From the NCBI RefSeq assembly GCF_038502225.1, contig NW_027196456.1, positions 26,646 through 90,645 on the forward strand: 64,000 nt of DNA, in the 5' to 3' direction. A program made the translations under genes and the position numbers. The notes below the pieces were generated by a model. It searched no databases, had not been told where the DNA came from, and was given only the letters and a program-made list of their open reading frames with translations. Below, in pieces: positions 1 through 9,425 of this stretch. How positions within the stretch are numbered: position 1 is the first letter of the stretch; each line of letters begins with the position of its first letter. Origin of the DNA: Cherax quadricarinatus (taxonomy: Eukaryota; Arthropoda; Malacostraca; Decapoda; Parastacidae).

Positions 1-131
1 CAAAAACAGTGATTATGTGTGAGTGAGGTGAAAGTGTTGAATGATGATGAAAGTATTTCTTTTTGGGGATTTTCTTTCTTATTGGGTCACCCTGCCTCGG
101 TGGGAGATGGCCAACTTGTTTAAAAAAAAAA
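1..131 (+). mobile_element. 3' end of an RTE-like LINE
   Basis: This is only the 3' untranslated tail of the family found complete to its tail at 880-2996 on the other strand. It carries the same GAAAGTGTTGAATGATGATG block and the ending GGGTCACCCTGCCTCGGTGG, followed by an A-rich tail. The left edge of the window cuts it, so the length of the copy is unknown. Confidence 0.75.
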
Positions 132-414
132 ATTCTATTGCTAATGTAACATATGTTAGTGTAAACTTGTTACGTGGCATTTATATGCATTTATAAGTGG
201 AAAAAATGGCATTCTGCTTTCTGGCAGTAGCCTGGAACTAACCTGCTGAATAAGTGGGGCCCTACTGTATCTAAAAATGAACAATTAAATTAAGAGTAGG
301 CCATTATTATAATGATTGGAGATTGGTTCCAACAGAAAAAATATTCTGCTCAGAAACTTGCATTAAAATTTCTACCTACACATTAGGTACTATGTTTACC
401 TAATATATTGGAGG
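132..414. other. AT-rich non-coding sequence
   Basis: No exon, ORF or repeat family is recognisable here. It is read as upstream intron of the CPSF3-like gene. Confidence 0.4.
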
Positions 415-602
415 TAAGAAGGGCAGTGCCTGCACTCTGGAGGAGGAGGGATGGGGATATGTATTGTAGTTCAGAGAATCGTCTGAACTTTGATGTCAGC
501 ACTCTTCTGACAAGACAGTAACTGTATGAGTGACAGTGAAGTGTTTCTTCTAGTTTGGGTCACCCTACCTCAGTGGGAGAGGGCCAGTGTATTAAAAAAA
601 TA
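415..602 (+). mobile_element. Decayed 3' end of an RTE-like LINE
   Basis: It has the block 'gcctgcactctggagga' and the ending 'gggtcaccctacctcagtgg' plus an A-rich tail, matching the 3' UTRs of the LINEs at 880-2996 and 9426-10950. It is more diverged than those copies and has no coding part. The interval 603-867 after it shows nothing recognisable. Confidence 0.6.
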
Positions 603-867
603 ATCCTGCAATACACACAATATTAAATATAGTTCAGCAGGATGTTCTCTAAGATCACTGGGGAAAATAATTAACTTTTATTATGCTGAAGACCTGTAGT
701 GTATAGCCACCTCCAAATATTTCTAGCAAAATGCTGGTTTAGTGCTTCCTTTTATTTCAGTAATTTGTTTGTAGAAATGTGATATTTAAGTGGCATAGAG
801 CATTATTTGCCACTGATTCCAACCAGCTTCCCTCCTTCCTTTCAGCCACATAAATATGTTTCCTTGC

Positions 868-879
868 ATGATTACCAGT
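868..879. repeat. Target-site duplication, 3' side of LINE insertion
   Basis: ATGATTACCAGT occurs here and again at 2997-3008, exactly bracketing the LINE at 880-2996. A 12-bp perfect direct repeat is what target-primed reverse transcription leaves. Confidence 0.85.
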
Positions 880-1223
880 TTTTTTATTTTTTCAACAAGT
901 CGGCCGTCTCCCACCGAGGCAGGGTGACCCAAAAAAGAAAGAAAATCTCCAAAAAGAAAATACTTTCATCATCATTCAACACTTTCACCACACTCGCACA
1001 TTATCACTGTTTTTGCAGAGGTGCTCAGAATACAACAGTTTAGAAGCATACACATATAAAGATACACAACATATCCCTCCAAACTGCCAATATCCCAAAC
1101 CCCTCCTTTAAAGTGCAGGCATTGTACTTCCCATTTCCAGGACTCAAGTCCGACTATATGAAAATAACCGGTTTCCCTGAATCCCTTCACTAAATATTAC
1201 CCTGCTCACACTCCAACAGATCG

Positions 1224-2483
1224 TCAGGTCCCAAGTACCATTCGTCTCCATTCACTCCTATCTAACACGCTCACGCACGCTTGCTGGAAGTCCAAGCCCC
1301 TTGCCCACAGAACCTCCTTTACCCCCTCTCTCCAACCCTTTCGAGGACGACCCCTACCCCGCCTTCCTTCCCCTATAGATTTATATGCTTTCCATGTCAT
1401 TCTACTTTGATCCATTCTCTCTAAATGACCAAACCACCTCAACAACCCCTCTTCTGCCCTCTGACTAATACTTTTATTAACTCCACACCTTTTCCTAATT
1501 TCCACACTCCGAATTTTCTGCATAATATTTACACCACACATTGCCCTTAAACAGGACATCTCCACTGCTTCCAACTGTCTCCTTGCTGCTGCATTTACCA
1601 CCCAAGCTTCACACCCATATAAGAGTGTTGGTACTACTATACTTTCATACATTCCCTTCTTTGCCTCCATAGATAACGTTTTTTGACTCCACATATACCT
1701 CAATGCACCACTCACCTTTTTTCCCTCATCAATTCTATGATTAACCTCATCCTTCATAAATCCATCCGCCGACACGTCAACTCCCAAGTATCTGAAAACA
1801 TTCACTTCTTCCATACTCCTCCTCCCCAATTTGATATCCAATTTTTCTTTATCTAAATCATTTGACACCCTCATCACCTTACTCTTTTCTATGTTCACTT
1901 TCAACTTTCTACCTTTACACACATTCCCAGACTCATCCACTAACCTTTGCAATTTTTCTTTAGAATCTCCCATAAGCACAGTATCATCAGCAAAAAGTAA
2001 CTGTGTCAATTCCCATTTTGAATTTGATTCCCCAAAATTTAATCCCACCCCTCTCCTGAACACCCTAGCATTTACTTCCTTTACAACCCCATCTATAAAT
2101 ATATTAAACAACCATGGTGACATTACACATCCCTGTCTAAGACCTACTTTTACCGGGAAGTAGTCTCCCTCTCTTCTACACACCGTAACCTGAGCCTCGC
2201 TATCCTCATAAAAACTCTTTACAGCATTTAATAACTTACCACCTATTCCATATACTTGCAACATCTGCCACATTGCTCCTCTATCCACTCTATCATATGC
2301 CTTTTCTAAATCCATAAATGCAATAAAAACTTCCTTATTTTTATCTAAATACTGTTCACATATATGCTTCAATGTAAACACTTGATCTACACATCCCCTA
2401 CCCACTCTGAAACCTCCTTGCTCATCCGCAATCCTACATTCTGTCTTACCTCTAATTCTTTCAATTATAACCCTACCGTACAC
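1224..2483 (-). pseudogene. LINE reverse transcriptase, main part (copy 1)
   Basis: The 419-codon frame carries the RT palm and the region after it. Visible motifs are AFMDLEKAYD (catalytic Asp near residue 58), GLRQGCVMSPWLFNIFI (near 115-130) and LLFADDTVL with the FADD box at about residues 164-167. A cysteine- and basic-rich C-terminal part follows, ending in a tract rich in Arg and Gly. The frame is broken upstream from the piece at 2524-2922, so the protein cannot be made as one chain. The Met start is an accident of the break, because homologous sequence continues upstream. The same protein occurs at 9771-10950. Confidence 0.85.
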
Positions 2484-2523
2484 TTTTCCTGGTATACTCA
2501 GTAAACTTATTCCTCTATAATTT

Positions 2524-2922
2524 TTACAGTCTCTTTTGTCCCCTTTTATATAAAGGGACTATACATGCTCTCTGCCAATCCCTAGGTACCTTCCCCTCTT
2601 TCATACATTTATTAAACAAAAGTACCAACCACTCCAACACTATATCCCCCCTTGCTTTTAACATTTCTGTCAGGATCACATCAGTTCCAGCTGCTTTACC
2701 CCCTTTCATTTTACGTAATGCCTCACGTACCTCCCCCACACTTACATTCTGCTCTTCTTCACTCCTAAAAGATGGTATACCTCCCTGACCAGTGCATGAA
2801 ATTACTGCCTCTGTTTCTTCCTTAACATTTAAAAGTTCCTCAAAATATTCTCGCCATCTACCTAATACCTCCATCTCCCCATCTACTAACTCCCCTACTC
2901 TGTTTTTAACTGACAAATCCAT
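2524..2922 (-). pseudogene. LINE reverse transcriptase, N-terminal part (copy 1)
   Basis: This 132-codon frame is the stretch just before the RT fingers. It shows an acidic linker, then KMKGGKAAGTDVILTEMLK and VPRDWQRACIVPLYK, the 'thumb-up' to finger-1 region typical of LINE reverse transcriptases. It joins the frame at 1224-2483 only across a frame change near 2484-2523. Homology seems to run a little past the Met, to about 2990, where the insertion is truncated. Confidence 0.8.
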
Positions 2923-2996
2923 ACTTTCCCTAGGCTTTCTTAACTTGTTTAACTCACTCCAAAATTTTTTCTTATTTTCATTAAAATTAAAATTAA

Positions 2997-3008
2997 ATGA
3001 TTACCAGT
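2997..3008. repeat. Target-site duplication, 5' side of LINE insertion
   Basis: Second copy of ATGATTACCAGT; see 868-879. It marks the truncated 5' end of the inserted LINE. Confidence 0.85.
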
Positions 3009-3067
3009 AGTACTATATTATTTGCATTATTTTAATATATTTTCTTCCAGATGTGTAACCTCTTTAA

Positions 3068-3385
3068 TTGGCTTCAAGTTGGAAAAATTCAGATTCAGGA
3101 AGGATATAGGAAAGCACTGGTTTGGTAATAGAGTTGTGGATGAGTGGAACAAACTCCCGAGTACAGTTATAGAGGCTAAAACGTTGTGTAGTTTTAAAAA
3201 TAGGTTAGATAAATACATGAGTGGGTGTGGGTGGGTGTGAATTGGACCTGACTAGCTTGTGCTACTAGATCTGATGCCATGCTCCTTCCTTAAGTGGAAG
3301 TGACCTGACTAGTTGGGTCATTGGGGCAATCGGGAGGACATGGACCTGCTGCAGTGTTCCTTCTTTCTTATGTTCTTACTGCTTT
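3068..3385 (+). mobile_element. CR1-type LINE 3' end (LINE D family)
   Basis: A 5'-truncated copy of the 3' end of the element at 27342-31247. It contains the last ~55 codons of ORF2 (FRFRKDIGKHWFGNRVVDEW is readable near 3080-3140), its stop codon, the 3' UTR and a short TTCTTATG-type tail near 3360-3380. It lies just upstream of a host exon, in the intron. Confidence 0.85.
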
Positions 3386-3441
3386 TCCTTCCCACCTTTT
3401 TTCTTTGAAAGAAGTCTAATAAAAAATTTACTCTTGTACAG

Positions 3442-3564
3442 GAGTGCTTGATAGAATTATTCCAAGAAATGTTTGGAGAAGACTCTGTGCCCAAGTTGTT
3501 TAAGGGAGAGAAGCTCTATGTGACTGTCAACAATATCAAGGCCAACATTGATCTAACCTCATTG
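3442..3564 (+). CDS. CPSF3: Penultimate coding exon, CPSF73/CPSF3-like endonuclease
   Basis: A 41-codon exon of the C-terminal domain of the cleavage and polyadenylation endonuclease CPSF73, the nuclear enzyme that cuts pre-mRNA before poly(A) addition. The metallo-beta-lactamase part lies upstream of the window. Evidence for an exon: acceptor TTGTACAG ends at 3441, donor GTAAGT starts at 3565, the frame is open and phase 0 at the 3' side, and it joins in frame to 11102-11200. The peptide starts ECLIELFQEMFGED and contains GEKLYVTV, like the small alpha-beta C-terminal domain of the family. The main alternative is the related paralogue INTS11, which fits the ending less well. The assignment is from memory of the family, not a search. 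Confidence 0.75.
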
Positions 3565-3866
3565 GTAAGTCTTTCAAGATAAGCTTTTGCCCAAATCTTT
3601 TGTTCGTCTCCTAGCATCACACCGGCCATTATTGTGAACTTGATAGGATTTCCTACAAGTTTGGTAATAGGACACTATTTGCAGACAAAACCTTTATTTT
3701 AAAGACTACGTTTAACCCACACATAGGGTTTATCAAGTTAATACATGGCATATGCTACATGACAGTATATACAAAAAGGTGAAATGAAGGCATGTGTAGT
3801 CAGGTGATGGATGATCAAGTTTTGTTGTCAGGTTGCTGGGTCACCTGCACACAATGTTTTGGAGTA

Positions 3867-6205
3867 CAGTGGACCCCCGCATAATGATATTAATCCGTTC
3901 CTGAGAGCTCAATGTTATGCGAAATTATCGTTATGCGAATTAATTTTCCCCATAAGAAATAATGGAAATCAAATTAATCCGTGCAAGACACCCAAAAGTA
4001 TGAAAAAAAAAAAAAATTTTACCACATGAAATATTAATTTTAATACACACAAACTTAAGAAAACATGCACAGTTACATGACACTTACCTTTATTGAAGAT
4101 GTGGTGATGATTGATGGGATGGGAGGAGGGGAGACTGGATGGTTTTAGTGTTTAGAAGGGGAATCCCCTTCCATTAGGACTTGAGGTGTCAAGTCCTTTT
4201 CCGGGGTTGCTTCCCTTCTTCTTTTAATGCCACTAGGACCAGCTTCAGAGTCACTGGACTTCTGTCGCACAACATATCTGTCCATAGAGGTCTGTACCTC
4301 TTGTTCCTTTATGACTTTCCTAAAGTGTTTCACAACAGTGTCAGTGTAATAGTCACCAGCACAGCTTGCAATAGCTGTCCGAGGGTGATTTTCATCCATG
4401 AAGGTTTGCACTTCAAGCCACTTTGCACAGATTTCCTTAATCTTTGAAGTAGGCAACTTCTTCAGTTTCTCTCTCCCCTCCTCTGAAGCAATTTCCTCAG
4501 GTGTGGCCTCTTGCTGCTGAAGTTGATCTAGCAGCTCATCAGTGGTTAGTTCTTCATTGTCCTCCTCCACCAACTCTTCCACATCCTCCCCACTAACCTC
4601 CAACCCCAAGGACTTCCCCAATGCCACAATTGATTCCTCAACTGGCATAGGATTCTCAGGGTTAGCCTCAAATCCTTCAGAATCCCTTTGGTCTACACAT
4701 TCTGGCCACAGTTTCTTCCAAGCAGAGTTCAAGGTCCTCTTAGTCACTCCCTCCCAAGCCTTACCTATAAGGTTTACACAATTGAGGATACTAAAGTGCT
4801 CTCTCCAAAACTCTCTTAGAGTCAATTGAGTTTCTGAGGTCACTACAAAGCACCTTTCAAACAGAGCTTTTGTGTACAGTTTTTTGAAGTTTGCAATAAC
4901 CTGCTGGTCCATGGGCTGCAGGAGAGGAGTGGTATTAGGAGGCAAAAACTTCACCTTAATGAAGCTCATGTCCCCACAAAGTCGCTCTGCCAAGTCTGTA
5001 GGATGACCAGGGGCATTGTCTAACACCAGGAGGCACTTAAGGTCTAATTTCTTTTCAGTTAGGTAATTTTTCACAGTGGGGGCAAATGCTTGGTGTAACC
5101 AGTCATAGAAAAAGTCCCTAGTGACCCATGCCTTATTGTTTGCCCTCCACAGCACACACAAATTAGCCTTGAGGATATTCTTTTGCCTGAACACTCTGGG
5201 AGTTTCAGAGTGATACAATAATAAAGGCTTCACTTTGCATTCACCACTAGCATTGGCACACATGAGAAGAGTAAGCCTGTCTTTCATAGGCTTATGTACT
5301 GGGAGTGCCTTTTCCTCCTGAGTAATGTAGGTCCTGCTTGGCATTTTCTTCCAAAACAGGCCTATTTCGTCACAATTAAACACTTGTTCAGGTTTCAGTC
5401 CTTCACTGTCTGTGTACTCCTTGAATTCATGTACATATTTTTCGGCTGCTTTTTGGTCCGAACTGGCAGCCTCACCATGCCTTATCACACTATGTATGCC
5501 ACTACGCCTCTTAAATCTCTCAAACCAACCTTTGCTGGCCTTAAATTCACTCGCATCACCACTAGTTGCAGGCATTTTTCTAATTAAATCCTCGTGCAAC
5601 TTCCTAGCCTTTTCACTTATGATTGCTTGAGAGATGCTATCGCCTGCTATCTGTTTTTCGTTTATCCACACCAATAACAGTCTCTCAACATCTTCTATCA
5701 CTTGCGATCTCTGTTTCAAAAGCACAGTTAAACCTTTGGCAAGAACAGCTTCCTTGATTGCCGTTCTCTTGGACACAATAGAAGCGATGGTTGATTGGGG
5801 TTTACTATACAACCTGGCCAGCTCGGAGACACGCACTGCACTTTCATACTTAGCAATGATCTCTTTCTTCATCTCCATAGTAATTCTCACCCTTATTCCT
5901 GTAGGGTTAGCACTAGAAGCTTTCTTGGGGCCCATGGTCACTTATTTTTCAGGTGAAATCACTATAAAAAGGCTGTAATAATACGAAATGTTCCGATTGT
6001 ATGCTTGAATGTTACCGCGGAGGCTGGCTTGTAAACAATGCCACTGGCAGAACAAGTGAGGCTGGCTCAGGCCGCATGGACGTGTCTCGGACGAATCGCG
6101 TTGAGCGAATTTTTTAGCACTACGCGAGGCAAAATTTTAGCGATCAAGTGTATCGCTATGCGGATTTAACACTATGCGATGCCAACATTATGCGGGGGTT
6201 CACTG
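3867..6205 (-). mobile_element. Tigger (pogo-type) DNA transposon, apparently complete
   Basis: A 2,339-bp element with terminal inverted repeats and a TA target duplication (3865-3866 and 6206-6207). The ends read CAGTGGACCCCCGCATAATG at 3867-3886 and its reverse complement with one mismatch at 6186-6205. CAGTG ends plus TA targets are the pogo/Tigger signature. Inside is one long transposase frame on the minus strand. The sub-terminal regions repeat short 'ttatgcg' words in opposite orientation, as expected of transposase binding sites. It sits antisense within the CPSF3-like intron. Confidence 0.93.
4145..5941 (-). CDS. Tigger/TIGD1-like transposase
   Basis: A 598-aa DDE transposase, full length for the Tigger family, that would bind the element ends and cut and paste it. 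The N-terminus (about 20-60) is a CENPB/Psq-type helix-turn-helix with STIASIVSKR. A second HTH_CENPB domain covers about 75-150 (SKGWFERFKRRSGI). The DDE core covers about 185-375. Probable catalytic Asp residues are D191 (FNCDEIGLFW), D308 (LVLDNAPGH) and D345 (QPMDQQVI). The C-terminus is acidic (EDVEELVEEDNEEL) with a basic RRRR-type patch. The annotated start is the first Met, but the third codon, MGPKK, is the more usual family start. No internal stop is seen, so it may be active. A domesticated TIGD gene is unlikely because the inverted repeats are still present. Confidence 0.93.
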   Translation of the reverse strand: MTMGPKKASSANPTGIRVRITMEMKKEIIAKYESAVRVSELARLYSKPQSTIASIVSKRTAIKEAVLAKGLTVLLKQRSQVIEDVERLLLVWINEKQIAGDSISQAIISEKARKLHEDLIRKMPATSGDASEFKASKGWFERFKRRSGIHSVIRHGEAASSDQKAAEKYVHEFKEYTDSEGLKPEQVFNCDEIGLFWKKMPSRTYITQEEKALPVHKPMKDRLTLLMCANASGECKVKPLLLYHSETPRVFRQKNILKANLCVLWRANNKAWVTRDFFYDWLHQAFAPTVKNYLTEKKLDLKCLLVLDNAPGHPTDLAERLCGDMSFIKVKFLPPNTTPLLQPMDQQVIANFKKLYTKALFERCFVVTSETQLTLREFWREHFSILNCVNLIGKAWEGVTKRTLNSAWKKLWPECVDQRDSEGFEANPENPMPVEESIVALGKSLGLEVSGEDVEELVEEDNEELTTDELLDQLQQQEATPEEIASEEGREKLKKLPTSKIKEICAKWLEVQTFMDENHPRTAIASCAGDYYTDTVVKHFRKVIKEQEVQTSMDRYVVRQKSSDSEAGPSGIKRRREATPEKDLTPQVLMEGDSPSKH

Positions 6206-6223
6206 TATTTTTTAAGATTTTAA

Positions 6224-7283
6224 CCCTTTCACTGTTGAGACCCCTGCTCACAAACTTGCTCTCAGTGTCAAAGAATTAAAAAAAAAAATTATTTTTATAT
6301 GAAATGATAGAAAATCTTTTTCCAATGGTAATGACAAAAAAGTACGATATTTGATGAAAAACTTATGGAATTACGTTCTCGCAAAGTTAGCGGTCTCAGC
6401 GATATATATACATCAGCGATTTTGCTCACTTTGAGCCTATTTTTGGCCAATTGCATTGTTCCAGTCAACCAAACGCATAGCTATTTTGCTAAAACTCCAT
6501 ATGTTCTATCAATTGAGTTACAAGAAATTGCCCATTTACTGATATCAACTACCCAATAAAGTGGTCAGATATTGGCAATTTGGCCACTTTCACACAAATT
6601 TCAAAAGTTGCCAATTTCAAAGTAGGGTTCAGAATAAACAATGCAGACATTCCTGGCACTAAAATAACATTTTTTCTGTTCATTAGTCATGTCTCCAGGC
6701 CCCTCTTTCATTACTCTTGTTTTCCATTTTGAATTTTTATTCACACAAAAAATAGAAGATTTACTGTTATGCAGACTGCTGCATTATTGTAATAATTGTA
6801 TAAATAATGTCAACCCATTCGTGACTGTGTATTAGACTGGCCAGGTGGACACTTATTGGACGGTGATGTCATTTGTTTACTCTTGAACATCAGCAAAAAT
6901 CGAACATTTCCACTACTTTGAGCTCAATTTGAAGGTACTTTTCATCATGAAACCAATCAAAATCCTCTCTATTTCTGTAATATATCTTCCATTCTATCAA
7001 ATGAGACCAAGAAAATGAGAATACAACCATAAATACCATATGAAAATACACATCAAACTCAGCATTTTAAACAAAAAACACAGTTGGAGTTTTTTTCTCT
7101 CATGCATTGCGTGCTGCAGGTTTTTTTTTATACTGTGCACACTGACTACGCAGACCCATTTTCTCAGAAGTAGGTTTACCAGCTTTCTCCCGCTATATTT
7201 GAAGCCGCTAGAATTTTGGTGTATTAATACAGCGCCAACTCTGGCTTGTAAGCCATACTAATACGACACTGACAGTGAAAGGG
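6224..7283. mobile_element. piggyBac-like non-autonomous element (TTAA target)
   Basis: A 1,060-bp AT-rich element with 12-bp perfect inverted ends (CCCTTTCACTGT at 6224-6235, ACAGTGAAAGGG at 7272-7283). TTAA flanks both sides (6220-6223, 7284-7287). CCCTTT-like ends with TTAA targets are characteristic of piggyBac. I find no transposase frame in it, so it is probably mobilised in trans. It lies 18 bp from the Tigger end. Confidence 0.82.
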
Positions 7284-7727
7284 TTAACATTGGTTGTGTA
7301 AAGCTAATTGCCCTTTACTGTAGTTCTGTTTATTAGTATTAGAAATCTGTACACGTGCGGCCAATAATCACCATCATCATGTTCTGTTTTGTCTTTGATA
7401 ATTATTTTAGCCTTTGTCTAGTCTCATTAGATGTATTCTTTTTCCTTACAACTGACTCATGTTTGGCTCTTTTTGTGTGTCTTGCTGCCATATTTGTGTT
7501 CAGAGGCACAGACTTCCAATATCATCAAATAGAACAAAGGGTCAGTATTGCAAAACCTCTAGTTAAACTCGTGTTGAAAATCCTCCTAAACACAGTGTGT
7601 AGGTGACCCAACAAACTGACATCACCACTTTGTCATCCTTTACCTGTCCCTGCCTTTCTTTATTTTACCATTTTATTTAAATATTTATATGTTGCATGTG
7701 CCTTGTGTTTTGATAAAGCTTCTGCAA
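7284..7727. other. Intronic sequence without recognised features
   Basis: AT-rich sequence. The 83-codon frame at 7355-7606 has no recognisable domain and lies inside an intron, so I do not call it. Confidence 0.4.
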
Positions 7728-7791
7728 AGTGACAGCGCTGTATGACCCTTGTGTGTTTAGCTCTTAGTTGTGATTATAATAATAATAATCC
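7728..7791 (+). mobile_element. Fragment of the 162-bp SINE-like retroposon
   Basis: The 3' half of the family whose full copies lie at 18903-19064 and 34732-34903. It reads 'cagcgctgtatgaccc', then 'gtttagctctt', and ends in GATTATAATAATAATAAT. The 5' half is missing. Confidence 0.7.
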
Positions 7792-7979
7792 TGTAAAGTC
7801 AAAATGTTGTGTTTAAATTTAAAGCTTTGTCTAGAAATAGTGTTTATTACCATATTGACAATTGCTGCTTTTCCCTGTGATCAAAGAACTTAGTATTATT
7901 CCAGTGAAGGCAATGTGGAGACTAAAATACTAAGTATTCAACCTTTCATTTTTTAGGATGAAAAAGAGACAAATGCAGT

Positions 7980-8060
7980 GTAATGTGATACTTTATTGAC
8001 AACATTTTGCCCACACAGTGTGCTTTGATAAAGCTCACAGAGAAAAGCAATTAGCCATAA
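7980..8060 (-). repeat. Hammerhead-like cassette, degenerate
   Basis: Read on the minus strand: 'ctttatcaaagcacac', then 'tgtgtgggcaaaatgttg', then 'tcaataaagta'. The layout (short stem-loop, then GAAAC/GTT-like box, then AATAAAG) is that of the cassettes at 16484-16550 and 32481-32540, with several changes. Confidence 0.4.
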
Positions 8061-8170
8061 TGCTGAATGTAGTGCACAGAAGCGAGATTGTGTTGCCTTG
8101 ATTGTAACAACGGACAGTTATTATTACAACAGTACCCTCAATTGATTGACTCAGTGGATTTTGTCCAGTA

Positions 8171-8323
8171 CAGTAGAACCCACATATCCGGGGATTCGGG
8201 CATCCATGGTGGGTCTTGGAATGTATCACCCTTGGATACAGGAGGGACTACTGGTAGTCTCCCCCATATCTGCAGGTGATATGTTCAAAGACCTACTGCA
8301 GATGCCCGAAACCGTGGATACTG
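8171..8323. mobile_element. Possible Tigger-type MITE
   Basis: A ~153-bp stretch bounded by TA dinucleotides that begins CAGTAGAACCCACATATCC and ends, on the reverse strand, CAGTATCCACGGTTTCGG. Both sub-terminal parts contain CGGGCATC in opposite orientation. The layout recalls miniature Tigger elements. Only the CAGTA termini match exactly, so the call is tentative. Confidence 0.5.
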
Positions 8324-8479
8324 TATTTTCATTGTTAAATCAAGAGTTGACTGTACCTACTTTTTTTTTTCCACTTCATTCTTGACCGTGACTTAGTTCA
8401 GGTGGCCTCTGTATATATTCTATATCCCTTATTAGTCCATGGTTGTATTCTCTGCATGGCAGGGTTCATTTATAAATAA

Positions 8480-8605
8480 ATAAATAACAAAAAGGCACAA
8501 TACCGTGACTGGAACGATACACAAATAACCCGCACATAAAAGACAGAAGCTTACGACGACGTTTCGGTCCGACTTGGACCATTGACAAAGTCACACTAAC
8601 AGAGG
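8480..8605 (-). repeat. Cassette A (hammerhead-like, Penelope-associated)
   Basis: On the minus strand: GGTCCAAGTCGGACC (a 5-bp stem with a 5-nt loop), followed at once by GAAACGTC, then 'gtaagcttctgtctttta', 'tgtgcgggttatttgtgta' and an A/T-rich tail. Diverged copies are at 16330-16400, 47826-47905, 51815-51885 and 51905-51990. The stem-II/GAAAC layout resembles a hammerhead ribozyme half. Confidence 0.55.
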
Positions 8606-8659
8606 AGGAGCAGAACGGCTATATATAGGCAGGAAGAGGTGGAGGTAGTAGTAGTACAA

Positions 8660-8818
8660 GAATTGTATATAATACCGACAGGATGAAATGACACATGCAC
8701 AACACCCGGGCATCCCCACCGTAGACGTTTCGCCATCCAGCCAGCCACTGGATGGCGAAACGTCCACAACAAAGACAACCAGACGCCGCACATGTGTCTA
8801 ATTTCATCAGTAGATGTA
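8660..8818. repeat. Palindrome of two cassette B copies
   Basis: Two inverted copies of one sequence meet near 8740. The inner part reads GACGTTTCGCCATCCAG, then a short spacer, then CTGGATGGCGAAACGTC. The outer arms contain 'acacatgcacaac' on the left and 'gcacatgtgtctaatttcatc' type sequence on the right. It adjoins the polypurine stretch and endonuclease fragment of a Penelope-like element. Confidence 0.7.
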
Positions 8819-9093
8819 GTAGAAGAAGAAGAGGTAGTAGTAGTGGTAGTGGTAGAAGTGGGAAATAAGGAAGACGAGCCAGTCAAATACAAAGGAAGGG
8901 GAGCACTGCAAGAGAGCTAGAAACCCACAGGGAGAGAGCAAGCGCACCGAGGTGCGTGAAAGGGGAAGTGGTGAAATAAAATAAAGAAGGAACAGAAACA
9001 CGAGACAGGAGAGAGAAAGACAACCCAGAGGAGAAAAGGAGAGAGGAAAGGGGAAGAGGAAGAAGAAAAAGAAGAAGAAGAAAAAATGAGGAT
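8819..9093 (-). other. Polypurine-rich 3' flank of the Penelope-like fragment
   Basis: The + strand is almost all purine in long runs (GAAGAAGAAG, GGAGAGAGA). On the minus strand it follows the stop codon of the endonuclease fragment, so it may be that element's 3' untranslated region. The frames here are low-complexity and are not genes. Confidence 0.5.
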
Positions 9094-9290
9094 TCAGGTT
9101 AAGTCACGGGTGTTCTGAAGTTTGGAGCATTTTACAATGTAGTGGGAGAGGAAGGCATCTACAGAGACGAAGCCAGGGCTAAGGTTCATACAAGGAAAGT
9201 TGTGTATAAGAGAGGATTCAACTAAACGGCGACTGTTCGAGTTGGAAGTAGGGAAGACAGTTTTAGCAGAAGACCAGTCAATAGGTGCAC
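9094..9290 (-). pseudogene. Penelope-like element, C-terminal end of GIY-YIG endonuclease
   Basis: The minus-strand frame reads PIDWSSAKTVFPTSNSNSRR, then LVESSLIH, then LSPGFVSVDAFLSHYI, and stops at 9094-9096. The pattern 'DW..A....-RR-LVES-LI......N...G....D' is that of the last third of the GIY-YIG endonuclease of Penelope-like retroelements. Upstream of about 9290 the coding sequence is replaced abruptly by a cassette B copy, so only ~60 codons remain. Recognition is from the family pattern, not a search. Confidence 0.65.
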
Positions 9291-9321
9291 ACGACGTTTC
9301 GCCATCCAGTGGCTTTATCAA
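9291..9321 (-). repeat. Cassette B (hammerhead-like)
   Basis: On the minus strand: 'attgataaagccactggat' then 'ggcgaaacgtcgtgtg'. It is joined directly to the Penelope endonuclease remnant, which is the best link between these cassettes and Penelope-like elements. Confidence 0.6.
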
Positions 9322-9323
9322 TA

Positions 9324-9373
9324 CAAATGAACCCTGCACACACACGTCGTGTGTGTGCAGGGTTCATTTGTTC
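9324..9373. repeat. Near-perfect 50-bp palindrome
   Basis: The left arm is ACAAATGAACCCTGCACACA and onward, and the right arm is its reverse complement ending GCAGGGTTCATTTGT. The centre is ACGTCGT. It can form a long cruciform or RNA hairpin. Confidence 0.85.
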
Positions 9374-9425
9374 TGTACGTTTTCTCAGTTAACATTTTTT
9401 CTTTCTTCTAATGTATTATTATTAT

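Larger units (their letters stand above)
880..2996 (-). mobile_element. 5'-truncated RTE-like LINE, copy 1
   Basis: A non-LTR retrotransposon on the minus strand, inside an intron of the CPSF3-like gene and antisense to it. It holds most of the reverse transcriptase, a 3' UTR of about 340 bp and an A-rich tail at the low-coordinate end. The endonuclease is missing, as in a 5'-truncated insertion. A perfect 12-bp target-site duplication flanks it. The clade is a judgement from the RT motifs and the short 3' UTR; a related clade cannot be excluded. Confidence 0.85.

Noticed and set aside
1831..2163. 110-codon + strand ORF
   Set aside because: Reverse-strand shadow of the LINE reverse transcriptase.
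4145..5941. Domesticated host TIGD1 gene
   Set aside because: The frame lies between matching TIRs with TA duplications and antisense in a host intron, so it is a transposon.
8591..9001. Minus-strand ORFs of 62-98 codons
   Set aside because: They cover a palindrome and a polypurine stretch and are low complexity.
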